Notes: generated from the letters alone by a model not told the origin. A DNA stretch of 64,000 nucleotides from Clostridium kluyveri DSM 555 (GCF_000016505.1 NC_009706.1:1550001-1614000); one strand, 5' to 3'. Numbered from the stretch's first letter, positions 26,884 through 36,562 are shown. A program made the numbers and translations.

Positions 26884-28622
26884 TCAGTGCATTGAAAAAA
26901 ATATGGGAGTTTTCCGGTACGGAAAAGCACAATATCAATAAGTCTATCCTTGTAGGGTTTATATTTGCAGTTTTCTATATGTTTCAAGTTGCTGCAATAT
27001 ATTTTATCATTGTTGCATTGGTAAATAAGGAAAGTTCAAATAATGTCATTTGGATTTCACTATGGCTTCTTATTGTCAGCATTTTAGGGCGAACCGTTAC
27101 AAATTATTTTGCACAGTTACAGCAAACACACGCAGGATATTTTATGGTTGCGAATAAAAGAATCGCTATCGGAAATCAGCTAAAAAAGGTACCGATGGGA
27201 TACTTTAATAACAACAATATTGGAGAAATAACAGGTATCACCACTACCGTATTAGATGATGTTGAAAATACAGCTCCGATGGTACTTGTAAATATGTTAA
27301 GTGGATTTATCAATGCTGTCATTTTTACACTTATGGTGTTGTTTTTTGATATTAGGTTGGGAATAATAGTCATCATAGGAAGTGCAATCTATCTTTGGAT
27401 TACATCATCTATGGAACGAAAATCCGCCAAGTTAGCACCGAAACGTCAACAATCTGAAGCCAAATTAGTTGAAGCAGTCATTGAACAGGTACAAGGAATG
27501 CACATTGTTAAATCTTTTAACCTTACAGGGAAAGGAGATAAAAAAGTGCGTGATGCCTTAGAGTATAACCGTAGTTCTAATCTGAAGCTGGAAAGGCTTT
27601 TTACCCCGTATACGATTGCCCAAGAAATGGTATTACGCTTATTCAGTGTTTTGATAATGGTTATTTCAGTATTGTTATATTTAAATGGGCAAATGGCATT
27701 GGCAGATGCTTTAATGGGTGTGGTTATATCCTTTATGATATTTGCTCAAATAGAATCTGCTGGAAGTACTATGTCGGTTTTAAGAGTGGTAAGCAGTTCT
27801 ATTGATCATGCAAATCAAACGGACTCTATTCCGGAAATGGATAATGAAGGGAAAGAAATTGTTCCTAAAACACATGAAATAGAATTTGAAAATGTCTGTT
27901 TTTCTTATGATAAAAAAAGGATTTTAGAAGATATTTCTATTACTTTTCCAGATAAGGCTATGACTGCCATTGTGGGACCCAGCGGAAGTGGAAAGACAAC
28001 GATATGCAATTTAATTGCAAGATTTTGGGATGTGGATAGCGGAAGGATAAGCATAGGTGGAAAAGATGTTAAGTATTATACATTAGAGGTTCTAATGGAT
28101 CAGATTAGTATGGTCTTTCAAAATGTGTACCTTTTTGCTGATACCATCGAAAACAATATCAAATTCGGACGACCTGATGCCAGCTATGAAGAAGTCGTAC
28201 AAGCAGCAAAGAAGGCTTGTTGCCATGACTTTATTACATCACTGCCGGATGGCTACAATACTTTCATAGGAGAAGGGGGAAATTCATTATCTGGAGGAGA
28301 AAAACAACGAATCTCAATAGCGAGGGCTATGCTGAAAGATGCACCTATCGTTATTTTCGATGAAGCTACAGCAAATGTTGATCCTGAAAATGAGGATAAG
28401 TTGCAGTCTGCAATAGAGGAACTTACAAAGAACAAAACGATTATTATGATTGCACACAGATTAAAAACAGTAAAAAATGCGGATCAGATTTTGGTAATGA
28501 ATCATGGGAAGGTAGAACAACAGGGGAAACATGAAGAATTGCTCATACAAAATGGTGTTTATTCCCAATTTATCAATGCAAGACAGGAGGCAATAAGCTG
28601 GAAGGTTGGAGTAAGTAAATAA
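26880..28622 (+). CDS. ABC transporter, TM-ATPase fusion (YbtQ/IrtB-like)
   Basis: The partner half-transporter, 580 residues: TM region to about 310, Walker A GPSGSGKTT (near 367), Q-loop VFQNVYLF, signature LSGGEKQR, Walker B IVIFDEA. Coupled to the first half by a four-base overlap. It presumably forms the heterodimer that moves the metal-siderophore complex across the membrane. No siderophore-binding lipoprotein is visible nearby, as in the YbtPQ system. Confidence 0.88.
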   Translation: MISALKKIWEFSGTEKHNINKSILVGFIFAVFYMFQVAAIYFIIVALVNKESSNNVIWISLWLLIVSILGRTVTNYFAQLQQTHAGYFMVANKRIAIGNQLKKVPMGYFNNNNIGEITGITTTVLDDVENTAPMVLVNMLSGFINAVIFTLMVLFFDIRLGIIVIIGSAIYLWITSSMERKSAKLAPKRQQSEAKLVEAVIEQVQGMHIVKSFNLTGKGDKKVRDALEYNRSSNLKLERLFTPYTIAQEMVLRLFSVLIMVISVLLYLNGQMALADALMGVVISFMIFAQIESAGSTMSVLRVVSSSIDHANQTDSIPEMDNEGKEIVPKTHEIEFENVCFSYDKKRILEDISITFPDKAMTAIVGPSGSGKTTICNLIARFWDVDSGRISIGGKDVKYYTLEVLMDQISMVFQNVYLFADTIENNIKFGRPDASYEEVVQAAKKACCHDFITSLPDGYNTFIGEGGNSLSGGEKQRISIARAMLKDAPIVIFDEATANVDPENEDKLQSAIEELTKNKTIIMIAHRLKTVKNADQILVMNHGKVEQQGKHEELLIQNGVYSQFINARQEAISWKVGVSK

Positions 28623-28677
28623 AATAGATTTATACTTTTTATGAGTCAAATATAAAAAATTAAAGGAGGCATAGAAC

Positions 28678-29261
28678 ATGCAAAAAAAAGGTTTAACAGC
28701 GAGGGATTTAATTAATGTAGGAATTTACACTGCTATTTATTTGGTAATTTTTTTTGTAACAGGAATGTTGGGTGCGATACCATTTCTGTACCCTGCACTC
28801 TATATATTGGTACCAATCGTTACTGGAATTCCATTTATGTTATTTCTAACAAAAGTTAAGAAATTTGGAATGGTATCAATTATGTCAGTTATAGCAGGTG
28901 TTTTTGGTATTTTATGGGATATACATGGTTACCAATTGTTGTATTTATTCCTTGTGGAGTTATTGCAGATTTAGTATTGAAATCAGGAAATTACAAGAGT
29001 TTTAGGAAAAATGTTATTGGATTTTGGTTGTTTTCTTGTGGAATGATAGGTTGTCAAGCACCTATGTGGGTAATGGCAGATACCTATATGGCAGGTGTTA
29101 GTCAATCAATGGGAGAACAATATGCAGCAGGTCTAGCAAAATATATGCCTCCTTGGATGGGAATTGCAGCAGTGGCAATTTTATTGGTAGGATCAATTTT
29201 GGGCGCTTTGTTAGGTAGAAAGATGTTGAAAAAGCATTTTGAGAGAGCAGGTATAGTTTAA
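28678..29261 (+). pseudogene. ECF transporter S component, frameshifted
   Basis: Two overlapping frames give one S-component of the MptD/Trep_Strep kind. The first (28678 onward) covers TARDLINVGIYTAIYLVIFF to VFGIL. The second picks up at about 28914 with MGYTWLPIVVFIPCGVIADL and runs to 29261, with several hydrophobic helices. The switch needs a one-base change close to 28905-28916, in GGTATTTTATGGG. Either the gene is broken, there is a sequencing error, or the frames are expressed by slippage. AAAGGAGGC precedes the ATG. The T and A subunits follow directly, so the uptake complex would lack an intact specificity subunit. Confidence 0.75.
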
Positions 29262-29281
29262 TGGAGGTATGTGAGGCATAT

Positions 29282-29989
29282 ATGCCTCATAAAAATAAAG
29301 GATTTTATCTTGATCCCCGCACAAAGATATTATTTATGGCTTTTATTACAACATTAATGTTCTTTGTGCACGAGAATATTTTAATGGATTTGGCGGTAGT
29401 AGTAATATCATTGTTGCTACTACTGTCCAATCATCAGCAAAAAACGGCCCTTATATATGGAGGATTGTTTGCACTTGCTATTATTGCAAAATTGACACAG
29501 GGATTATATGCATTGCCAACATTGATTAATATGATTTTTGTATTATTAGTAGCTTTAGTAATACGGTTATTTCCTATTTTTATGTTAGGATACTATATTA
29601 TAAAATCAACTAAAACAAATGAATTTATAGCGGCAATGGTGAAATGGCATATTCCTAAATCATTTATCATACCAATTTCTGTGGTATTTCGCTTTATTCC
29701 AACTTTGGCAGAAGAACATTCTTCTATTAAAAATGCAATGAAAATGAGAGGAATTAAATTTGGAACAAAAAAATTTTGGAGAAATCCTACTATATTTTTA
29801 GAATATAGAGTTATTCCTTTAATGATTTCAGTAGTTAAAATTGGAGATGAATTATCAGCAGCTGCATTGACCAGAGGATTGGGAAGTATGAAAGAAAGAA
29901 CAAGTGTCGTAGTAACAAGATTTTGTATCTATGATTTTATAATAGGAATGATATCGATAGGATTATTAGTAGGGGCATTTATTTTATAA
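29282..29989 (+). CDS. ECF transporter T component (EcfT/CbiQ-like)
   Basis: About 235 residues with five or six membrane helices, opening MPHKNKGFYLDPRTKILF as EcfT proteins do. The two Ala-Arg-Gly type coupling motifs are present as AMKMRGI and AALTRGLG. ATG 29282 is preferred (GTGAGG five bases upstream); ATG 29261 is fused to the previous stop (TAATG) and is also possible. It links the S subunit to the ATPase. In the equibactin locus an ECF importer likewise follows the YbtPQ-like pair. Confidence 0.85.
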   Translation: MPHKNKGFYLDPRTKILFMAFITTLMFFVHENILMDLAVVVISLLLLLSNHQQKTALIYGGLFALAIIAKLTQGLYALPTLINMIFVLLVALVIRLFPIFMLGYYIIKSTKTNEFIAAMVKWHIPKSFIIPISVVFRFIPTLAEEHSSIKNAMKMRGIKFGTKKFWRNPTIFLEYRVIPLMISVVKIGDELSAAALTRGLGSMKERTSVVVTRFCIYDFIIGMISIGLLVGAFIL

Positions 29990-30004
29990 GGAGAGTATGT
30001 AGAA

Positions 30005-31471
30005 TTGATAGAATTAAAAAATATAACATTTACGTACAAAAGTGATGAACGACATTCAGGAATTTATGACTTGAATCTTATAATACCCACAGGACAAGTG
30101 GTAATTCTTTGTGGGCAATCAGGATGTGGAAAGACCACATTGACAAGATTGATTAATGGGTTAATACCTGAGTATTATGATGGGGAATTAGAAGGGAATA
30201 TTATTATTAATGGTAAAAATGTTAAAAATAATTCTATTTGTGATTTAGCGGGAATAGTCGGTTCTGTATTTCAGAATCCTCGTTCACAATTTTTTAATGT
30301 TGATTCTACAAGTGAAATTGCATTTGGTTGTGAGAATATGGGAATTGCAAGAGAAGAAATTTACAATCGAATCGGAAAAGTATCTCAAGAACTAAATATA
30401 AAATCTCTTCTTGATAGAAACTTATTTGATATGTCAGGAGGAGAGAAGCAAAAGATTGCTTGCGCATCTGTATCTGCCATGAAACCGGATATATTTGTTT
30501 TGGATGAACCATCTTCAAATTTAGATATTAAAACAATCAGTGATTTAAAGACAGTCATTAAAAAATGGAAGAAACAAGGGAAAACAGTAATTATAGCAGA
30601 ACATAGATTGTATTATCTTATGGATATTGCAGATAGAGTTATATACATGAAGGAAGGAAGAATTGAAAATGATTTTTCTGTTGATGAATTTAAAAATCTT
30701 TCAGAGAAAGAATTACATCAAAAGGGGTTACGTTCAACAAAGTATGTGAAATTTTTGGAAATGAATAATAATAGTAGCACAGAAGAAATTCGGATATTAG
30801 ATTTTTCATATAAATATGATAAAAAAATATTTTTGGATATACCAAAATTAGATATACCCAGGAATTCCATAGTAGCTATATTGGGCTTTAATGGAGCAGG
30901 AAAATCAACTTTTGCAAGATGTCTTTGCGGAATTGAAAATAAATCAAAAGGAGTTATTGAGGTTGATGGAACAGTGTTGGAATCAAAAGATAGGCTGGAT
31001 AAATGTTATATGGTTATGCAGGATGTCAATCATCAACTCTTTACAGAGAGTGTGGAAGAAGAAATATTACTTGGTTTAAACGATACTGAAGAAAAAAATC
31101 AAAAGGATATTATAAATAACATTCTTCAAACATTAAATTTGGATGAGTTTGCTAATTTTCATCCTATGTCATTATCGGGAGGACAAAAGCAAAGAGTTGC
31201 AATAGCAAGTGCAATGGTATCTAATAGAGAAATTTTGATTTTTGATGAACCTACATCGGGATTGGATTATCAACATATGATAGAAGTATCAAATTGCTTA
31301 AAAGATTTAAGTGATTTAGGAAAAACAATATTCGTTATTACTCATGATCCTGAGTTAATAAAAGAATGTTGTACTTATTTTATGTATTTAGAGAAAGGAA
31401 AAGTGGGTTGGAGCGGTTTTTGGACACATGAAAATAAAAAGACCTTGGAAAAATTTTTTATGTATAAATAA
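30005..31471 (+). CDS. ECF transporter ATPase, two fused ABC domains
   Basis: A 488-residue duplicated ATPase. Domain 1: Walker A GQSGCGKTT (near 38), signature MSGGEKQK, Walker B VLDEPSSNLD. Domain 2: Walker A GFNGAGKST (near 297), signature LSGGQKQR, Walker B IFDEPTSGLD. It powers the ECF complex with the preceding T and S subunits. The start is TTG 30005 after AAGGAGAG; there is no better ATG. It is the last gene of the transport operon before a 190-base gap. Confidence 0.87.
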   Translation: MIELKNITFTYKSDERHSGIYDLNLIIPTGQVVILCGQSGCGKTTLTRLINGLIPEYYDGELEGNIIINGKNVKNNSICDLAGIVGSVFQNPRSQFFNVDSTSEIAFGCENMGIAREEIYNRIGKVSQELNIKSLLDRNLFDMSGGEKQKIACASVSAMKPDIFVLDEPSSNLDIKTISDLKTVIKKWKKQGKTVIIAEHRLYYLMDIADRVIYMKEGRIENDFSVDEFKNLSEKELHQKGLRSTKYVKFLEMNNNSSTEEIRILDFSYKYDKKIFLDIPKLDIPRNSIVAILGFNGAGKSTFARCLCGIENKSKGVIEVDGTVLESKDRLDKCYMVMQDVNHQLFTESVEEEILLGLNDTEEKNQKDIINNILQTLNLDEFANFHPMSLSGGQKQRVAIASAMVSNREILIFDEPTSGLDYQHMIEVSNCLKDLSDLGKTIFVITHDPELIKECCTYFMYLEKGKVGWSGFWTHENKKTLEKFFMYK

Positions 31472-31664
31472 AAAGTAACTCATGACTTTGAATTAATGGA
31501 TAAACTTTATAATTTTATTATACTATTACAAAAAAGAAGGTTAAGTAGTCAGGATATCTAAATTATAAAAAAAACAATTAAATGAATTTTTTAATTTATA
31601 GTAAAGCGTTAACTCTGAAAATGAATATATAAAATACTTAAAAAAATAATAGGGAGTGATAAAA

Positions 31665-33017
31665 ATGACAGATAAAAGGCAGGAACTACTAACAAAGTCT
31701 CCTGTGAAATTGATGTTTGAGCTTAGCATACCTGCAATTATTGGTATGGTGGTAATAGGGTTATATACATTTATGGATGGAGTTTACGCAGGACAGATGG
31801 TAGGAGAAAATGCCATGGCAGCTATTTCAGTTGCATATCCTATTACTTTTATTAATAGTGGTATTTCCACATTGATTGGAGTAGGTTTAGCATCTGTACT
31901 ATCCCGGGCCATCGGAAAAAGAGATAAAGAAACTATAGATAAAATCATGCCAAATCTTACAGGACTGGTCTTAGGAATTTCAGTACTTATTACAATATTA
32001 GGAGTTACATTTGCAAGAGAAGTTTTAATGTTAACTGGAGCAAAAGGTGAAATTTTAGAATTGGCTACTAATTATTTGAGAATAATTTTTTGTGGCTCTA
32101 TTTTTGTAAACTTTACCCAAAGTTCAAATATGATTATGCGTGGAGAAGGTTTAATGAAAAAGGCTATGATGATTATGGGATTTGGAGCAATTTTAAATAT
32201 TATATTAGTTCCTATTATGATTAAACTACTTCCTGACAGAGGTGTGGAAGGAGCAGCAATAGCAACTATTATATCTCAAACTATACAGGCATTTGTCACA
32301 CTATACTATTTTTTGAAAAAGAGCAAAAATGTAAAGTTAAATGGCATAAAAATAAATATAGAATTGAGTAAAGAAGTATTTTCAATTGGAATATCTGCTA
32401 TGCTTATGCAAGTGCTTACCATGGTACAACAAATGCTGCTTTTTAGAATGGCATTTAAATATGGTGGAGATACTAATGGAATTATTATGAGTGCTTCCCT
32501 GAGATTACAGGCTTTTACCTTTATACCACTTTGGGGTATGAGCCAGGGATTACAACCAATTATAGGGACAAACTTTGGAGCAAAGAATTTTGATAGAGTG
32601 AAAAAATCCACAAATCTATTTTTAATGGGATCAACTGTAGTAGCCTTAATATTCTGGATACCAATGGAGTTATTTCCACAAACATTCCTGGGATTATTTA
32701 TAAAAGATAATGCAATTGTAGTGCAAGGCATAAGTAAATTCAGAATTTTTTATTCAGTATTCATTTTATATGGGATGATGATTATGTTAATGACTTTTTT
32801 CCAAGCTATAGGAAATGGGAAGAAAGCAGGGCAATTGGTAATGTTTAGACAAGTAATTCTATTCATTCCATTAATTCTTTTATTGCCTAAAATATTGGGA
32901 GAACCTGCTGTTTGGTATACACAACCAATGGTAGATTTTCTTGTAATTCTATTGGGATTTGTATTTCTTAATACTGAATATAAAAAACTAAAAGGGAATT
33001 TAATGTCGGTATCGTAA
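31665..33017 (+). CDS. MATE-family multidrug/metabolite efflux transporter
   Basis: A 450-residue protein with about 12 hydrophobic segments and MATE features (SPVKLMFELSIPAIIGM opening, YTFMDGVYAG, GEGLMKKAMMI, FGAKNFDRVKK). MATE pumps expel cationic or amphipathic compounds using H+ or Na+; here it may export the siderophore. ATG 31665 is chosen because GGGAG sits just before it; the upstream GTG 31656 overlaps that site. It ends 17 bases before the second Fur-type promoter region. A 33-base piece of its 3' part (32765-32797) recurs at 33614-33646. Confidence 0.87.
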   Translation: MTDKRQELLTKSPVKLMFELSIPAIIGMVVIGLYTFMDGVYAGQMVGENAMAAISVAYPITFINSGISTLIGVGLASVLSRAIGKRDKETIDKIMPNLTGLVLGISVLITILGVTFAREVLMLTGAKGEILELATNYLRIIFCGSIFVNFTQSSNMIMRGEGLMKKAMMIMGFGAILNIILVPIMIKLLPDRGVEGAAIATIISQTIQAFVTLYYFLKKSKNVKLNGIKINIELSKEVFSIGISAMLMQVLTMVQQMLLFRMAFKYGGDTNGIIMSASLRLQAFTFIPLWGMSQGLQPIIGTNFGAKNFDRVKKSTNLFLMGSTVVALIFWIPMELFPQTFLGLFIKDNAIVVQGISKFRIFYSVFILYGMMIMLMTFFQAIGNGKKAGQLVMFRQVILFIPLILLLPKILGEPAVWYTQPMVDFLVILLGFVFLNTEYKKLKGNLMSVS

Positions 33018-33033
33018 AGGAAAAGCGATGTAC

Positions 33034-33105
33034 TGTACATCTAATATTTTCAGTGATATAATTAGCACACATTGATAATGAATATCAGCATCAACGCGTG
33101 TTCAG
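33034..33105. promoter_or_regulatory. Second copy of the Fur-type promoter/palindrome
   Basis: Bases 33042-33087 repeat 4034-4079 with three mismatches in 46. A TATAAT (33057-33062) follows a TGTACA (33034-33039) at 17 bases. The palindrome is kept in outline but the right arm has drifted (TCAGCATCA instead of TCATTATCA), so the Fur box is weaker. What follows is a broken glycosyltransferase, so this copy may drive nothing useful now. Confidence 0.6.
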
Positions 33106-33597
33106 CTTACTGTGGTGATTTGTTATGGACTAATGAAGCTTTTAAAATCGTAACAGAGAGTTTAAGCAAAACAAATCAACGTGCTATAATTTCATCTGGC
33201 TGGAATAATGTTCAAACAAATCAATTAACCAATAATATATATTTTGTAAAATTCATACCGCATACATGGCTTTTTCGGCATGTTGCAGCCGTAATTCACC
33301 ATGGTGGAGCAGGAACAACGGCAGCAGGACTTCGGGCAGGCTTACCTACATATTGTAGTGCCATTTGGTGTAGATCAACCTTATTGGGGAGAATGTGTAT
33401 ATCGATTGGGAGTTGGGCCTAAACCCATCCCTCGTAATAAATTAAATGTTAAACGCCTATCTTCTGCCATTTTACAGGTTATGACAGATCAGAAGCTAAG
33501 AAATAACGCATTAATATTAGGGAAAAGGCTTAGTGTGGAAGATGGAGTGGGAAATGCTATCGGAATTATTGAGCATTTATCTCGACATCATTATTAA
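33088..33597 (+). pseudogene. UDP-glycosyltransferase (MGT/GT1) C-terminal fragment, frameshifted
   Basis: Only the last third of a GT1 enzyme is left. Frame one gives TNQRAIISSGWNNVQ, FIPHTWLFRHVAAVIHHGG and AGTTAAGLRAGLPT, including the HHGGAGT nucleotide-sugar motif. The frame then shifts near 33346-33356 and continues IVVPFGVDQPYWGE, VYRLGVGPKPIPRNKLN to 33597. The N-terminal 250 or so residues are missing and the fragment begins directly against the Fur-type repeat. It is clearly dead. Confidence 0.82.
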
Positions 33598-33613
33598 TTG
33601 AGTTTTTTATAGC

Positions 33614-33646
33614 TTATATGAAATGATGATTATGTTAATGACTTTT
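33614..33646 (+). repeat. Partial repeat of the MATE gene
   Basis: This 33-base stretch equals 32765-32797 inside the MATE gene at 31 of 33 positions, in the same orientation. It sits right after the glycosyltransferase fragment and before a terminator. It looks like a scar of a duplication or recombination event in which a second MATE-like end was lost. Confidence 0.65.
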
Positions 33647-33653
33647 GTTTTTT

Positions 33654-33687
33654 AAGATAGAAGGTTATACTTTCTATCTTTTTATTA
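33654..33687 (+). terminator. Rho-independent terminator
   Basis: A 9-bp stem (AAGATAGAA 33654-33662, TTCTATCTT 33672-33680) with a nine-base loop is followed by TTTTTATT. It closes the siderophore block before the next ABC transporter. Confidence 0.75.
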
Positions 33688-33821
33688 TGCTAAAATAATT
33701 ATCGTATTATGTATATATTATTATTAAGTTTCTGAAAGTTTGTTACAATATAATTAAAGCACACTCATGCAGCATAATATGATAAAATCTACCTAAAGGA
33801 AAACAGACTGGAGTGATATTA

Positions 33822-34610
33822 TTGGAAAACAAAGAATTACCTTTAATAAGTATAAAAGATTTGAAAATTAGATTTGGGGAAAAACAGGTGTTAAAAGGGG
33901 TGAATTTGCAGGTATATAAAGGTGAAATTATAGGATATATAGGACCTAATGGTGCAGGGAAAAGTACTACGGTGAAAATAATGCTTGGACTCATAGGGGA
34001 ATATGAAGGAGAGGTAAGAATTTTAGGACAAGACATAAGTAACGGTAATATAGAATATAAAAGAAAAATAGGCTATGTACCTGAGACAGCAGAAATATAT
34101 GATAGTCTTACAGCCAGGGAATACCTAACTTTTATAGGAGAACTCTATGGCTTAAATTATAATGAAGTAGATAAAAAAGCAGAAAGACTTATGAAGATAT
34201 TTGGTATAGATGAAGTTTACAATTCAAGAATAACTTCTTATTCTAAAGGTATGAAACAAAAAGTACTTATAATATCAAGCTTACTTCACAATCCAGACAT
34301 ACTATTTTATGATGAACCTTTAAGTGGATTAGATGCTAACAGCGTTATTGTAGTAAAAGAAATACTTGCAAAACTGGCACTTCAGGGCAAAACCATATTT
34401 TACTCATCTCATATAATGGATGTAGTAGAGAAGATAAGCAACAGAATAGTACTTCTTAATAATGGTGAAATTATAGCTGATGGGACTTTTGAGGATTTAA
34501 AAAATAAATCGGAAGAAAAATCACTGGAAAGAATATTCAATAATTTAGTAGGATTCAATGATCACAGGTCCATAGCTGAAGAATTTGTATCTATAATTGA
34601 AGAGAGGTAG
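33822..34610 (+). CDS. ABC-2 type transporter, ATP-binding protein
   Basis: About 262 residues with Walker A GPNGAGKST, Walker B ILFYDEPLSGLD, the signature as YSKGMKQK and the H-loop SSHIMD. It belongs to the CcmA/NatA group of exporters. TTG 33822 is preferred (GGAG eight bases upstream); GTG 33813 overlaps the ribosome site. It pairs with the membrane protein five bases downstream. Cargo is unknown; it is bracketed by the two biosynthetic clusters but shares a unit with neither. Confidence 0.85.
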   Translation: MENKELPLISIKDLKIRFGEKQVLKGVNLQVYKGEIIGYIGPNGAGKSTTVKIMLGLIGEYEGEVRILGQDISNGNIEYKRKIGYVPETAEIYDSLTAREYLTFIGELYGLNYNEVDKKAERLMKIFGIDEVYNSRITSYSKGMKQKVLIISSLLHNPDILFYDEPLSGLDANSVIVVKEILAKLALQGKTIFYSSHIMDVVEKISNRIVLLNNGEIIADGTFEDLKNKSEEKSLERIFNNLVGFNDHRSIAEEFVSIIEER

Positions 34611-34615
34611 CAGTT

Positions 34616-36241
34616 ATGAAAGATTTCAGAGTATTAAAGTTTTTGGATAAGTTTCAGGGTGTATTTGAAAAATATGGTATAGATTACATTGTAATGAGAA
34701 GGATACTACAGATGAAGATTCTCATGGATGGAAGACGAGTGCCTACAATATTAAAAAATTCTTCTAAAAAGAAAAGTGAAAATGAAAATAATTTGAAAAA
34801 GTCTTTGTTATTTTATGTAATTATAGGGATAATTATGGTTCCCTTTGTTGTTATGGATAAAAATTTTATGTTTCAAATGAGTTTTGTATTTGGAATTCTC
34901 ATGTTTATGCTTATGACTTCCTTAATCTCTGATTTTTCTTCCGTACTTTTAGACATAAGGGATAAAAATATTATATCTTCAAAACCAGTACATAATAAAA
35001 CTTTAAGTACTGCAAAAATAATTCATGTATGCATATATATGTTTTTAATAACCATTTCAATTTGTGGGACAGCTTTGGCAGCAGCCTTAATAAAACAAGG
35101 ATTTTTATTTTTTTTAATATTTTTTCTTGAAATAATTCTATCCAATCTATTTATAGTAATAATAACTGCCTTGTTGTATCTGGTCATATTAAAGTTTTTT
35201 GATGGTGAAAAATTAAAGGATATAATAAATTATGTTCAAATAATACTATCTATAACCATAACTTTAGGATATCAATTTATAGGGAGATTATTTAATATTG
35301 TGGACTTAAAGCCAATCTTGACTCCCAAATGGTGGCAGTATTTTTTACCACCAGTATGGTTTAGTGCTCCTTTTGAATTGATATTGAAGCATAATTACAG
35401 TCATTTTACTGTGATATTTTCTGCATTAGCATTAATTGTACCCATAATTTCAATAGTTATATATGTAAAATTTATACCAACTTTTGAGGAAAACCTGCAG
35501 AAGTTAAATAATAATAGTGTCCGGGGAAAAAAAGCCAAAGGTAAATTAGCTGTAGCTTTATCCAGTATAATATGTTCAAATAGAGAAGAAAAAATATTTT
35601 TCAAATTTGCCTCCTATATGATGAAAAACGAAAGGGAATTTAAGCTTAAGGTTTATCCATCACTGGGATTTTCATTGATTTTTCCATTTATATTTATATT
35701 CAATAGCATAGGATATGAAAGCTTATCTAACATAGCTTCTAGTAAAATGTATTTGAATCTATATTTTTGTACATTAATACTTCCCTCTGTAGTCATGATG
35801 ATGAAATATTCCGTAAACTATAGAGGTGCCTGGATTTATAAAGCTATGCCCATTAAAAACACAGCTTCTATATTTAAAGGAACTTTAAAAGCTCTCATTG
35901 TAAAGCTTATGCTTCCGGTATATGTTTTGGAATTTATACTGTTTGTATTTATATTTGGTATCAGAATAATTCCGGATATATTTGTATTGTTTTTTAATAT
36001 TTTGCTGTTTACAGTTATATGTTTTAAATTGATGAAAAAATCCCTGCCTTTCTCAGAAAAATTACAGACTTCAGCACAGGGAGAAGGATTGATTTTAATT
36101 GTTCTTATGATATTGTTGGGTGTATTAGCGGGAATACATTATTTCTGTACTTTTATAAGTTATGGTATATATGTATATTTAATTATATTGATTATATTGG
36201 TCACAGTCTTATGGAAAAAAGCTTTTAATGTATCTTTGTAG
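34616..36241 (+). CDS. ABC-2 type transporter permease
   Basis: A 541-residue membrane protein with 10-12 hydrophobic segments and a soluble N-terminus of about 60 residues. The gene begins five bases after the ATPase stop (GAGAGG ahead of the ATG), so the two form one transporter. It has the large-permease form common in Firmicutes, with the mid-protein YRGAWIYKAMPI segment. No substrate hint is visible. Confidence 0.75.
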   Translation: MKDFRVLKFLDKFQGVFEKYGIDYIVMRRILQMKILMDGRRVPTILKNSSKKKSENENNLKKSLLFYVIIGIIMVPFVVMDKNFMFQMSFVFGILMFMLMTSLISDFSSVLLDIRDKNIISSKPVHNKTLSTAKIIHVCIYMFLITISICGTALAAALIKQGFLFFLIFFLEIILSNLFIVIITALLYLVILKFFDGEKLKDIINYVQIILSITITLGYQFIGRLFNIVDLKPILTPKWWQYFLPPVWFSAPFELILKHNYSHFTVIFSALALIVPIISIVIYVKFIPTFEENLQKLNNNSVRGKKAKGKLAVALSSIICSNREEKIFFKFASYMMKNEREFKLKVYPSLGFSLIFPFIFIFNSIGYESLSNIASSKMYLNLYFCTLILPSVVMMMKYSVNYRGAWIYKAMPIKNTASIFKGTLKALIVKLMLPVYVLEFILFVFIFGIRIIPDIFVLFFNILLFTVICFKLMKKSLPFSEKLQTSAQGEGLILIVLMILLGVLAGIHYFCTFISYGIYVYLIILIILVTVLWKKAFNVSL

Positions 36242-36392
36242 ATTCTTTAATACAACAATTAACTAGAACTAAATTTTATGTCGTATATTGAAATATAAAT
36301 TTAATTTGATGTAATTTTGTGTAAATATTAGTCATATTAGTTAATTACACGTTAATTCTATGTTAATATTTGTCATTTTGCAAGTTGGATTA

Positions 36393-36422
36393 TTGACTTA
36401 TATATTTCCAAAAATATATAAT
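36393..36422 (+). promoter_or_regulatory. Promoter and leader of the second biosynthetic operon
   Basis: In the 321-base gap before the Sfp-type gene, TTGACT (36393-36398) and a perfect TATAAT (36417-36422) stand 18 bases apart. The roughly 120-base leader that follows is less AT-rich and can form a GGCT/AGCC stem near 36500-36520. It matches no riboswitch class I know. GGAGGAATTCCAT leads into the ATG at 36563. Confidence 0.6.
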
Positions 36423-36562
36423 ATATATGTTGTATTTCTCTAAATCTTAGAAGAAGTTATCAAGGGGTAACATGCTTATCCCTACTTTAAAGAAGATGAG
36501 GGGCTAGCTAATTACAGCCTTCAAGTAAGTTTTAAAAGGTTTTGTATCTGGAGGAATTCCAT

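Noticed and set aside
28905-28920. Programmed ribosomal frameshift in the ECF S subunit
   Set aside because: No classical X-XXY-YYZ heptamer with a downstream structure is visible; a mutation or sequencing error is simpler.
32306-32731. 141-residue minus-strand frame inside the MATE gene
   Set aside because: Antisense shadow of a membrane protein gene; no start signal or family match.
36423-36541. Riboswitch in the leader of the second operon
   Set aside because: Only one modest stem is visible and no conserved core of any class I know.
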